Origin: Modestobacter versicolor
GTDB taxonomy: Bacteria; Actinomycetota; Actinomycetes; Mycobacteriales; Geodermatophilaceae
Direction: 5' to 3'
DNA length: 64,000 nucleotides
Assembly: GCF_014195485.1 (NCBI RefSeq)
Contig: NZ_JACIBU010000001.1
Coordinates: forward strand, 2,418,001 to 2,482,000
Below are positions 34,956 to 42,586 of this stretch, in pieces. How positions within the stretch are numbered: the stretch's first letter is position 1; every line of letters starts with the position of its first letter. A program made the translations under genes and the position numbers. Under the pieces are notes generated by a model. It was not told the DNA's origin and did not search any database. It saw nothing but the letters and a program-made list of their open reading frames with translations.

Positions 34956-35836
34956 GCACTGCCGACACCAACCCCTACCGCGGCCTGCTGCCGGACCTGC
35001 CCGCCTTCGCCTGCACCAACTGCGGGCACTGGCAGCGCTGGCCGGCACCGGGCCCGCAGGTCTGCCCGGTCTGCGCCGACGTGCGCAACGCGCTGCCCGA
35101 GCACGGCTTCGAGTTCGTCACGCCGAAGCAGGCCGACGAGCTGGTGACCGGCTTCTGGCGGCCCACCGCGGTCGCCGGGATCACCGAGTTCGGCACCGAG
35201 CCCCGGTTCGGGCTGGACAGCCGCGGCTGGGTGATCGAGACCGACGCCGGGCTGGTCGGCTTCGAGTGCGCCCCCTGGTACACGCCGGAGATGCTGGCCG
35301 AGCTGCGCCGGATGTCCGCGGCGAAGGGCGGGTTCGACGTGCTGGCCGCCAGCCACGTGCACGGCTACGGCGCGCTGTGGCAGCTGCAGCTCGAGCTGGA
35401 GCCGGCGACGGTCTGCGTCGGGGTGCGCGACCTGGAGTGGACCAAGGCCTTCCGGGTGACCTGGCCGGCCGACGACGTCCTCGAGCTCGCCCCCGACCTC
35501 ACCCTGCACCGCACCGGCGGCCACTTCGCCGGCCACTCGGTGCTGCACGACAGCCGGCGCGGCGTGCTGTTCTGCGGCGACTCGCTCAAGGTCGACCTGG
35601 ACGCCGACGGCAACCCGGTCGGCCTCTCCGCGCACAAGGCCTTCCACGCCCAGATCCCGCTGTCCCACGGCGAGCTGCGCGAGTACCTGGCGGTCGTCGC
35701 CGAGCTGGACTTCGAGGCCGTGGCCACGCCGTTCGAGCTGGTCCGGGGCGTGACCACCGACCACGTCGTCCACCTGGTGCAGCGGCTGCTGTCCGGCCGG
35801 CCGGACGCCGCCCCGATCGCGCTGGCCGAGCTGTGA
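34952..35836 (+). CDS. Zn-ribbon plus metallo-beta-lactamase-fold protein
   Basis: 294 residues. An N-terminal rubredoxin-like knuckle C21-x2-C24...C38-x2-C41 is followed by an MBL-like domain. The first metal motif reads H135-V-H137-G-Y-G, so the D and H that normally complete HxHxDH are missing, while H191, H195 (GGHFAGHS) and D210 (FCGDSL) keep the look of the remaining sites. It may bind a single metal or act non-hydrolytically, for example in sulfur or oxygen chemistry. It is encoded directly before YcaO with GTGA overlaps on both sides, suggesting it works with it. Confidence 0.8.
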   Translation: MSTADTNPYRGLLPDLPAFACTNCGHWQRWPAPGPQVCPVCADVRNALPEHGFEFVTPKQADELVTGFWRPTAVAGITEFGTEPRFGLDSRGWVIETDAGLVGFECAPWYTPEMLAELRRMSAAKGGFDVLAASHVHGYGALWQLQLELEPATVCVGVRDLEWTKAFRVTWPADDVLELAPDLTLHRTGGHFAGHSVLHDSRRGVLFCGDSLKVDLDADGNPVGLSAHKAFHAQIPLSHGELREYLAVVAELDFEAVATPFELVRGVTTDHVVHLVQRLLSGRPDAAPIALAEL

Positions 35837-37278
35837 GCACCTCGCAGCGCTACCTGGACTCCTTCCCGGCGGGCGTGCAGGAGTTCGCGATCGAGGGGCT
35901 CGACGTCCTCGACGTGCCGCTGCACAGCGCCTTCCTCCCCTCCTCGCCGGCGCACCCCGGCGGCAGCGGGCTGGGCTACGGCGCGACCCGCGAGGAGGCC
36001 CGCACCGGCGCGCTCGGCGAGATGGCGGAGATGGCGCTGTCCATCCGCGCCCACGAGGGCCTCGACCGGGTGCACGGCTCGTACCGCGAGCTCGCCCGCA
36101 CCGAGGGCCGCGACCGGGTGGCCGACCCGCGCACGCTCTGCCTGGAGGCCGGCAGCGCCTACGACGACGACCGGCCGCTGCAGTGGCTGCCGATGACCCG
36201 CACCCGGGACGGCGAGCAGGTGCTGGTCCCGGCCGAGCTGGTGGTCTCCGGGCCCGAGGAGCTGCCCGGCGACCCACCGCCCGGCGGCTGGCTCACCACG
36301 GTCCTCACCAACGGGCAGGGCGCGGCCTTCGACGCCGACCGGGCGGTCACCCACGCGCTGCTGGAGCTGCTGCAGCGCGACGGCAACGCCACCACCTTCC
36401 GGGCGATGGACCAGGGCGTGGTCGTCGACCTGGCCGGGCTGCACGACCCGGACGCGCTGGCGCTGCTCGACCGGCTCGACGCCGCGGGCATCGACGTCCT
36501 GGTCAAGCTGGCGAGCACCGAGCACGGGGTGGTCGACGTGTACGCCGTCGGCTGCTCGCGGGACAGCTCGGAGCCCGCCCCGATGATGGTCACCGCCTGC
36601 GGGGAGGCGGCCTCGCCCGACCGGGACGCCGCCGTCCGCAAGGCGCTGTTCGAGTTCGCCGCCGCCCGCAGCCGCAAGGCGTTCATGCACGGCCCGCTGG
36701 ACGCCGTCGCCGCCGCCACCCCGCCGGGCTACCTGGACCAGTGGCTGCAGGGGCACCCGCCCGAGCGGATGGTCGAGGAGGACCGTGCGCTGCAGGCGAT
36801 GCTCGGCTGGACCCGGCTGGGCACCGACCGGCTGACCGAGCTGCTGCGCGGCTCGGTGCTCTCGCACCGCCGCACGGTCGCCTTCACCGAGCTGCCCACC
36901 GGTGGCGGTGACCCGGCCGGGGTGCTGGCCGCCGAGGGCCTGGACGTGCTGGTCGACCTGCAGCTCTCGCTGGGCGAGGCGGTCGCGGCCAAGGTGGTCG
37001 TGCCCGGGCTGGAGGCCGAGACGATGTCCTACGGCCGGATCGGTGAGCACGGCGTGCGGCGGCTGCTGGAGCGCGGCGACGCCCCGGGCGGCGGGCTCGC
37101 CGCCGTGGGCGCCGACCCGGGTGGCTGGGCGCGGGTGCACCTCACGGCGGAGGCCGAGGAGCGGCTGGGCGGGCCGGCCTGGTTCGACCGGGCGGGTGCC
37201 GACCGCGTGGTCGGCGAGCTGTACGCGCTGTACCGCGAACCCGGCCGGCACGTCGCGGCGCTGGCGGTGGCGTCATGA
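35833..37278 (+). CDS. YcaO-domain ATP-dependent backbone-activating enzyme
   Basis: 481 residues, with one YcaO domain making up most of the protein. The ATP/Mg-binding helices follow the family pattern: E63/E66 in GALGEMAEMALS, E178/R182/D183 in ALLELLQRDG, and E274/R279 in RKALFEFAAARSR. YcaO enzymes phosphorylate an amide oxygen to allow azoline, thioamide or amidine formation. No E1-like or ocin-ThiF protein, no TfuA, no TOMM dehydrogenase and no precursor peptide are encoded in the operon, and no C-terminal proline-rich motif is present. Substrate is therefore probably not a classical RiPP. GTG overlaps the MBL-protein stop; its stop overlaps the next ATG. Confidence 0.9.
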   Translation: MSTSQRYLDSFPAGVQEFAIEGLDVLDVPLHSAFLPSSPAHPGGSGLGYGATREEARTGALGEMAEMALSIRAHEGLDRVHGSYRELARTEGRDRVADPRTLCLEAGSAYDDDRPLQWLPMTRTRDGEQVLVPAELVVSGPEELPGDPPPGGWLTTVLTNGQGAAFDADRAVTHALLELLQRDGNATTFRAMDQGVVVDLAGLHDPDALALLDRLDAAGIDVLVKLASTEHGVVDVYAVGCSRDSSEPAPMMVTACGEAASPDRDAAVRKALFEFAAARSRKAFMHGPLDAVAAATPPGYLDQWLQGHPPERMVEEDRALQAMLGWTRLGTDRLTELLRGSVLSHRRTVAFTELPTGGGDPAGVLAAEGLDVLVDLQLSLGEAVAAKVVVPGLEAETMSYGRIGEHGVRRLLERGDAPGGGLAAVGADPGGWARVHLTAEAEERLGGPAWFDRAGADRVVGELYALYREPGRHVAALAVAS

Positions 37279-38105
37279 GCCTGCGCTACGCCTACAACAC
37301 CAACGGGCTGACGTCGCACCGGCTGGACGACGCGCTGTCGTTCCTGGCCGACACCGGCTACGCGGGCGTGGCGCTGACCCTGGACGTGCACCACCTCGAC
37401 CCGTTCGCGGAGGACGCGTTCGCCCAGGCCGAGCGGGTGCGCGCCCGCTGCGACGCCCTCGGCCTGGGTGTCGTCGTGGAGACCGGCGCGCGCTTCCTGC
37501 TCGACCCGCGGGTCAAGCACGAGCCCACCCTGGTCAACCCGACCCCGGAGGGCCGGGACCGCCGGCTGGCCTACCTGCGGCTGGCCTGCGACCTGGCCGA
37601 GGTGCTGCAGGCCGAGGCGGTCAGCTTCTGGGCCGGCGTGCCGCAGCCCGGCGTCGACCGCGACCAGGCCCGGGGGTGGCTGGTCGACGGTGTCCGGGCG
37701 CTGGTCGACAGCCACGGCGGCCGGTCCTACGCGCTGGCCGTCGAGCCCGAGCCGGGGATGCTCGTCGAGGACGCCGACGACTGGGCGGCGCTCGCCGCCG
37801 AGGTGCCGGGCCTGACCCTGGCGCTGGACACCGGGCACTGCGTGGTGAGCGGCCGGTACGCCCCCGAGGAGGCGGTCACCGCCTTCGCCGCGCAGCTGGG
37901 CACGGTCGCCGTCGAGGGGATGCGCCGCGGCGTGCACGACCACCTGCCCCTCGACGAGGGCGACGTCGACCTGCCCGCGGTGCTCGCCGCGCTGCGCGGC
38001 ACCGGCTACGACCGGCTGGTGACGCTCGAGCTGTCCCGCGACGGCCACCGGGCGCACCAGATGGTGCCCCGCTCGATCGAACTGCTCAGGAAGGCCGAGG
38101 GATGA
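37275..38105 (+). CDS. Sugar phosphate isomerase/epimerase-like TIM barrel
   Basis: 276 residues, AP-endonuclease-2/xylose-isomerase fold. Metal-ligand candidates occur on successive strands: VSFWAG, AVEPEPGMLVE (glutamate), LALDTGHC (Asp and His), VHDHLPLDEGDVDL and TLELSRDGHR (glutamate). Relatives include IolE and IolI, which dehydrate or epimerise inososes, fitting the inositol synthase and Gfo/Idh genes of the operon. ATG overlaps the YcaO stop and its stop overlaps the GT4 start. Substrate unproven. Confidence 0.85.
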   Translation: MSLRYAYNTNGLTSHRLDDALSFLADTGYAGVALTLDVHHLDPFAEDAFAQAERVRARCDALGLGVVVETGARFLLDPRVKHEPTLVNPTPEGRDRRLAYLRLACDLAEVLQAEAVSFWAGVPQPGVDRDQARGWLVDGVRALVDSHGGRSYALAVEPEPGMLVEDADDWAALAAEVPGLTLALDTGHCVVSGRYAPEEAVTAFAAQLGTVAVEGMRRGVHDHLPLDEGDVDLPAVLAALRGTGYDRLVTLELSRDGHRAHQMVPRSIELLRKAEG

Positions 38106-39310
38106 GGATCTGCTTCGTCAGCCGCCGCTACTGGCCGGCGGTCAGCGGCATGAGCGTCTACGCCGAGAACCTGCTCCGCGAGCTGGTCGCCCTGGGCCAC
38201 GAGGTGGTGCTGGTCAGCCAGTACCGCGACGACGAGGCGGGCACCCGGGTCTACGGCGGTGGCCCGCCGCCCGCCGACCGGGTGCCGGCCGGGGTCGAGG
38301 TGCACGCGCTGCCCAGCCGCGGCGAGACCGTCGTCCCGGCCGACTGGGAGGGCGACATCGAGGAGATCGTGCGCACCGTCGTCGGCCTGCACGCCGAGCG
38401 GCCCTTCGACGTGCTGCACGCCCAGTACGGCTACCCGCCGGGCCTGGCGGTGCTCGAGGCGTCGCGGCGGACCGGGGTGCCGAACCTGGTGAGCATCCAG
38501 GGCGGCGACGGCCACTGGGTCGGCACCTGCTGCGGCACGCACGCCGAGGCCATGCGCACGGTGCTCGACCACGCCGGCGCGGCGCTGATCGGCAGCGCCA
38601 GCTTCCGCGACGAGGTGGTGGGCAACCTCGGCACCGACCCGGCCCGCTTCACGATCGTGCCGGGCGCGACCGACACCGGCCGGTTCACCCCGGGCGACCG
38701 CCCGCTGGGCAGCCTCGGCGACCCGCCGGTGCTGCTCTTCCACGGCCGGGTCGACCGGCGCAAGGGCGTGCTCGACCTGCTCGAGGCGCTGCCGGACGGC
38801 GTCCGGCTCGTCGTCTCCGGCATCGGCCCGGACCTGGACGAGGCGAGGGCGCGCGCCGACGGCCGCACCACCTTCCTCGGCTACGTGCCGCCCGACGAGG
38901 CGCCGGCGGTGTACCGCACGGCCGACGTGTTCGTCAGCCCCACCTACAGCGAGGGGTTCAGCAACACCCTGCTGGAGGCGATGGCCAGCGGGCTGCCCAC
39001 GGTGAGCACCGACAGCGTCGGCGTCGTCGACTGCCTGCGGCACGAGGAGAACGGGCTGCTGCACGAACCCGGCGACGTCGCCGGGCTGCGCAAGGAGCTG
39101 GACCGGCTGCTGTCCGACGCCGAGCTGCGCAGCCGGCTGGCCACCACCGCGCTGGAGGAGGTCCGCCGGCTCTACTCGTGGCCGGTGCTGGCCCGCAGCA
39201 TCGACGAGGTCTGCACCGGGCTGGCCGGCACCGCCCCGGACCTGGACTGGGAGCTGCCCGCGACGGCCGACCCGACGTGCCGGTTCCGGGCCGCGGCGCA
39301 CCTGCTCTGA
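38102..39310 (+). CDS. GT4 family glycosyltransferase (MshA/PimB-like)
   Basis: 402 residues, GT-B fold. N-terminal RRYWPAVSGMSVYAENLLREL with the glycine-rich acceptor loop, then LLFHGRVDRRKGVLDLLEAL and the donor-binding EGFSNTLLEAMASGLPTVSTD (ExxGxxxxEA type, about 287-295). GT4 members include MshA, which joins GlcNAc to inositol phosphate in mycothiol synthesis. Followed directly by a PIG-L deacetylase as in MshA/MshB logic, it may glycosylate the cyclitol product. An unusual GTCCGTHAE pair of cysteines lies near residue 142. ATGA overlap with the upstream gene. Confidence 0.88.
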   Translation: MRICFVSRRYWPAVSGMSVYAENLLRELVALGHEVVLVSQYRDDEAGTRVYGGGPPPADRVPAGVEVHALPSRGETVVPADWEGDIEEIVRTVVGLHAERPFDVLHAQYGYPPGLAVLEASRRTGVPNLVSIQGGDGHWVGTCCGTHAEAMRTVLDHAGAALIGSASFRDEVVGNLGTDPARFTIVPGATDTGRFTPGDRPLGSLGDPPVLLFHGRVDRRKGVLDLLEALPDGVRLVVSGIGPDLDEARARADGRTTFLGYVPPDEAPAVYRTADVFVSPTYSEGFSNTLLEAMASGLPTVSTDSVGVVDCLRHEENGLLHEPGDVAGLRKELDRLLSDAELRSRLATTALEEVRRLYSWPVLARSIDEVCTGLAGTAPDLDWELPATADPTCRFRAAAHLL

Positions 39311-40029
39311 TGCGCGTGCTCGCGGTCAGCCCGCACCTGGACGACGCCGCGTTCTCCGCCGGCGCGACCCTCGCCGCGCTGGCCGGCGCGGGGCACGAGG
39401 TCACCGTGGTCACCTGCTTCACCCGCAGCGTGCCCGACCCCACCGGGTTCGCGCTGGCCTGCCAGCTGGACAAGGGCCTGCCCGCCGACGCCGACTACAT
39501 GGCGCTGCGCCGGGCGGAGAACACCGCGGCGACGGCGGTGCTCGGCGTCGCCGCGGTCGACCTCGACCTGCCCGAGGCGCCGCACCGCGGCTACACCAGC
39601 GCCCCCGACCTCTTCGCCGGCGTCCACCCCGGCGACGACGTGTGGCGCGAGGTCGCCGACCGGCTGGCCGGGCTCACCGCGGACCTCTGGCTGGCGCCGC
39701 AGGCCCTGGGCGGCCACGTCGACCACGTCCAGGTGCTGCGCGCGGTCGCCGCGCTGGACCGCCCGACGCTGTGGTGGCGGGACAGCCCCTACGTGCTCCG
39801 CGAGCCCGACGCGGCGCCCGGGGCCGACCTGCCCGGCGGGCTGTCCCCGGTCGAGCTGCCGCAGGACGCCGGGCGGCGGGCGGCCGCCTGCGCCTGCTAC
39901 GCCACCCAGCTGGGCTTCCAGTTCGGCGGGGAGGCGGGGATGCGCGCGGCGCTGGCCGGGTCGCCGGAGCCGCTGCTGGCCGGTCCTGCCGCGCTCGCCG
40001 TGCTGGCCGGCGCGGAGGCCGGGGCATGA
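39310..40029 (+). CDS. PIG-L/LmbE-family (MshB-like) deacetylase
   Basis: 239 residues. Zn-site motif VSPHLDDAAFSAG (H9, D11, D12, where AHPDDE is the usual form) at the N-terminus and GGHVDHVQ (H136, D138, H139) near the middle are both intact. PIG-L enzymes remove acetyl from GlcNAc groups in glycosylphosphatidylinositol and mycothiol pathways, exposing an amine. Its start overlaps the GT4 stop (TGATG), so the pair is strongly coupled. The exposed amine would be a good site for methylation or amide formation by other operon enzymes. Confidence 0.9.
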   Translation: MRVLAVSPHLDDAAFSAGATLAALAGAGHEVTVVTCFTRSVPDPTGFALACQLDKGLPADADYMALRRAENTAATAVLGVAAVDLDLPEAPHRGYTSAPDLFAGVHPGDDVWREVADRLAGLTADLWLAPQALGGHVDHVQVLRAVAALDRPTLWWRDSPYVLREPDAAPGADLPGGLSPVELPQDAGRRAAACACYATQLGFQFGGEAGMRAALAGSPEPLLAGPAALAVLAGAEAGA

Positions 40030-41009
40030 CCTGGCTGGTCACCGGCGGTGCCGGCTACATCGGGGCGCACGTCGTGCACGCGATGGTGGCGGCCGGGGAG
40101 CGGGTGGTCGTGCTCGACGACCTCTCCACCGGGGACGCCGGCCGGCTCGACGGCCTGCCCGCGGTGCCGCTGGTCGTCGGTTCGGTCCGCGACCGGGGGC
40201 TGGTCCGCCGGGTGCTGCGCGAGCACGGGGTCCGGGGCGTGGTGCACGTCGCGGGCAAGAAGCAGGTCGCCGAGTCCGTCGCCGACCCGCTCACCTACTA
40301 CGCCGAGAACGTGGCGGGCCTGGTCGCCCTGCTGGAGGGCTGCCGGGCGAAGGGCGTCACCCGGTTCGTGTTCTCCAGCAGCGCCGCCGTCTACGGCACG
40401 CCCGACGTCGACCCGGTGCCCGAGGACGCGCCGTGCCGGCCGCTGTCGCCCTACGGGCGCACCAAGCTGGCCGGCGAGTGGCTGCTGCGCGACTGCGCCG
40501 CCGCGTGGGGGCTGGCCGCCACCTCGCTGCGGTACTTCAACGTCGCCGGCGCCGCGCACCCCCGGCTCGGCGACACCGGCGCCGCCAACCTCGTGCCGCT
40601 GGTCTTCGCCGCCCTGGACGCCGGCCACCCGCCGGTGGTCCTCGGCGACGACCACGCCACGCCGGACGGCACCGGCGTGCGGGACTACGTGCACGTCGCC
40701 GACGTCGCGGCCGCCCACCTCGCCGCGGCCCGGGCGCTGACCGCCGGCTCCCCCGGGGGCACCTACAACGTCGGCCGTGGGGTCGGCTGCAGCGTGCGCG
40801 ACGTGCTGCGGGTGGTCGCCGAGGTGACCGGTGCGGACACCACGCCCACGGTGGCCGGCCGCCGGCCCGGCGACCCGGCGAGCGTGGTCGCCGCGGTCGG
40901 CCACGCCCGGCGCGAGCTCGGCTTCACCGCCCGGCGCGACCTGCACGACATGGTCGGCAGCGCCTGGACCGCCTGGCGCCGGCTGTCGGCCGACGCCGTC
41001 CGGGGCTAG
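40026..41009 (+). CDS. UDP-glucose/NDP-sugar 4-epimerase family protein
   Basis: 327 residues, extended SDR. NAD motif WLVTGGAGYIGAHV (about 3-16), catalytic serine in FSSSAAVYG and tyrosine/lysine in SPYGRTKLAGEWL, then LRYFNVAGA and YNVGRGVGCSVRDVLR. GalE homologues interconvert UDP-glucose/UDP-galactose or the GlcNAc forms. As last gene of the operon it probably prepares the sugar donor for the GT4 enzyme. Its TAG stop shares the palindrome CTAG (41006-41009) with the converging ATP-grasp gene, leaving no space for a separate terminator. Confidence 0.88.
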   Translation: MTWLVTGGAGYIGAHVVHAMVAAGERVVVLDDLSTGDAGRLDGLPAVPLVVGSVRDRGLVRRVLREHGVRGVVHVAGKKQVAESVADPLTYYAENVAGLVALLEGCRAKGVTRFVFSSSAAVYGTPDVDPVPEDAPCRPLSPYGRTKLAGEWLLRDCAAAWGLAATSLRYFNVAGAAHPRLGDTGAANLVPLVFAALDAGHPPVVLGDDHATPDGTGVRDYVHVADVAAAHLAAARALTAGSPGGTYNVGRGVGCSVRDVLRVVAEVTGADTTPTVAGRRPGDPASVVAAVGHARRELGFTARRDLHDMVGSAWTAWRRLSADAVRG

Positions 41010-42496
41010 GCCGGGGGCAGCACCCAGGTGTCCTTGCTGCCGCCGCCCTGGCTGGAGTTGACCAGCAGCGACCCCTCGGCGAGCGCCACCCGGGTCAGCA
41101 GCGCCGGCAGCGCCTGGGTCGTCGACCCGGCCACGGCGAACACCCGCAGGTCGGCCCGCCGCGGCACGACCAGGCCGTCGACGACGGTGGGCACCGTGGA
41201 GAAGTCGACCGGTTCCTGGGCGACGAACCGGTGCGGGGTCGCGAGCACCTCGGCCTGCAGCTCGGCCAGCTCGGCGGCCGAGCAGAGCGGCCCGAACACC
41301 ACCCCCTGGCCGCCGTACCCGTCGACCGGCTTGACGACCAGCTCGTGCAGCCGGTCGCGCGCCGCGGCCAGGTCGTCGTCGTCGGCCAGCAGCCAGGTGG
41401 GCACGGTGGCCAGCACCGGCTCCTCGCCGAGGTAGAAGCGGATCATCTCCGGCACGTAGCGGTAGGTGGCCTTGTCGTCGGCCACCCCGTTGCCCGGCAC
41501 GTTGGCCAGCGCCAGCTTCCCGGCGCGCACCGCCTCGCCGAGCAGCACGTCGACCGGGGTGCCGCTGGGGGTCAGGTGGGACCCCAGGTCGGCCTCGTCG
41601 AACCGCCGGTACAGGACATCGACCGGCACCCGCTCGCCGTCGACCTGCACCGCCACCCCGCCGGCCGGCGTCGGCCACAGCGTGTCCGGGGTGACGACCG
41701 GGATGCCCAGCGCCTCGGCGAGCAGCTGGTGCTCGAACCAGGCCGAGTTGTGCGGGCCGTCGGTGAGCAGCCCGAGCTGCGGCACCCCGGGGCAGCCGGG
41801 CGGGGCCGCGTCGGCGAGCGCGGCCCGGAGCAGGGCGATCGACTCCCCCGGGTCGACCAGCCCGGCGGCCTCGGCGTCGGCGTAGAGCTGCGGCAGCGCG
41901 GCCCGGCCGCTGTCCCGGTTGGTGAGCGCGTACCCGATCCCCGACGGCACCCGCAGGTTGTCCTCGAGCACCACCCAGCCGTCGGGCCCGTGCAGCAGGT
42001 CCAGCCCCGAGACGGTGATCCGCGGCTGACCGGGTGCGGCCAGGCCGACGGCGCCCGGCCGGAGCCCGGGGCTGGCGGCCACGATCCACGGCGGCACGAT
42101 CCCGGCGCGGACCACCTCCGGGTGCTGGTCGGGGTCGGTGCGCCGCCGGCCGGCCGGCCGGTAGACGTCGGCGAGGAAGGCGTTGAGCGCCCGGGTGCGC
42201 TGCTCGACGCCGGCGGACAGGTGCGCCCAGTCGGCGGCCGACAGCACCCGCGGCACTGGGCAGAGCGGGAACGGGCGCTCGACCAGCCGGCCGTCGACGA
42301 AGGCCCCGAAGACGACGCCGCGCATCCGGCGCTCCTGGGCGATCGCGCCGACGACGGCGGCGACCCCCACCCCGCCGAGACCGTCGAGCACCTGCGCGAC
42401 GGGCCCGTAGGCCTCGCGCACCGAGCCGTCCGGGCCCACCGCCTCGTCCCCGGCGGAACCGGGGTACCGGGCGAAGACGCCGGCGCTCCCGGTCAT
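41006..42496 (-). CDS. Circularly permuted type 2 ATP-grasp protein
   Basis: 496 residues of the DUF404/DUF407 group. Markers are RALNAFLADVYRPA, WVVLEDNLRVPSGIGYAL, LANVPGNGVADDKATYRYVPEMIRFYLGEE and VVKPVDGYGGQGVVFGP, ending LLVNSSQGGGSKDTWVL. ATP-grasp enzymes join carboxylates to amines; members of this group have been predicted to make small peptides, often beside alpha-E (DUF403) and transglutaminase-like genes, neither of which is here. ATG at 42496 overlaps the stop of the L2 mini reading frame. It is the last gene of the three-gene minus-strand set. Confidence 0.9.
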   Translation of the reverse strand: MTGSAGVFARYPGSAGDEAVGPDGSVREAYGPVAQVLDGLGGVGVAAVVGAIAQERRMRGVVFGAFVDGRLVERPFPLCPVPRVLSAADWAHLSAGVEQRTRALNAFLADVYRPAGRRRTDPDQHPEVVRAGIVPPWIVAASPGLRPGAVGLAAPGQPRITVSGLDLLHGPDGWVVLEDNLRVPSGIGYALTNRDSGRAALPQLYADAEAAGLVDPGESIALLRAALADAAPPGCPGVPQLGLLTDGPHNSAWFEHQLLAEALGIPVVTPDTLWPTPAGGVAVQVDGERVPVDVLYRRFDEADLGSHLTPSGTPVDVLLGEAVRAGKLALANVPGNGVADDKATYRYVPEMIRFYLGEEPVLATVPTWLLADDDDLAAARDRLHELVVKPVDGYGGQGVVFGPLCSAAELAELQAEVLATPHRFVAQEPVDFSTVPTVVDGLVVPRRADLRVFAVAGSTTQALPALLTRVALAEGSLLVNSSQGGGSKDTWVLPPA

Positions 42497-42573
42497 CGCT
42501 TGGTCACAGCCTCGATGGTTCGGCTCCGGGGTCGCTCCGCGCCTCGGTCGCTGGCGCTCCCTGCGATGCTCAC
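42493..42573 (-). repeat. Intergenic coupling linker L2 with 26-codon mini reading frame
   Basis: Between the S9 peptidase stop and the ATP-grasp ATG, a GTG at 42573 opens a frame beginning VSIAGSASDRGAE and ending at a TGA that overlaps the ATP-grasp ATG (CGATGA). The DNA starts GTGAGCATCGCAGGGAG, matching L1 over its first 13 bases. Translation of the short peptide would carry ribosomes to the next gene. Confidence 0.6.
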
Positions 42574-42586
42574 TCGCCCGTCGCCT

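Noticed and set aside
30689..41009. An ebo-type cluster, because of the inositol-phosphate synthase and TIM barrel
   Set aside because: No EboA, UbiA-like EboC, dehydroquinate synthase-like EboD, TatD-like EboB or EboF is present, and the TIM barrel is shorter than EboE.
30689..41009. A RiPP cluster with a hidden precursor peptide
   Set aside because: Gene junctions overlap and leave no room except linker L1, whose short peptide is in frame with the methyltransferase and has no core-like Cys/Ser/Thr region.
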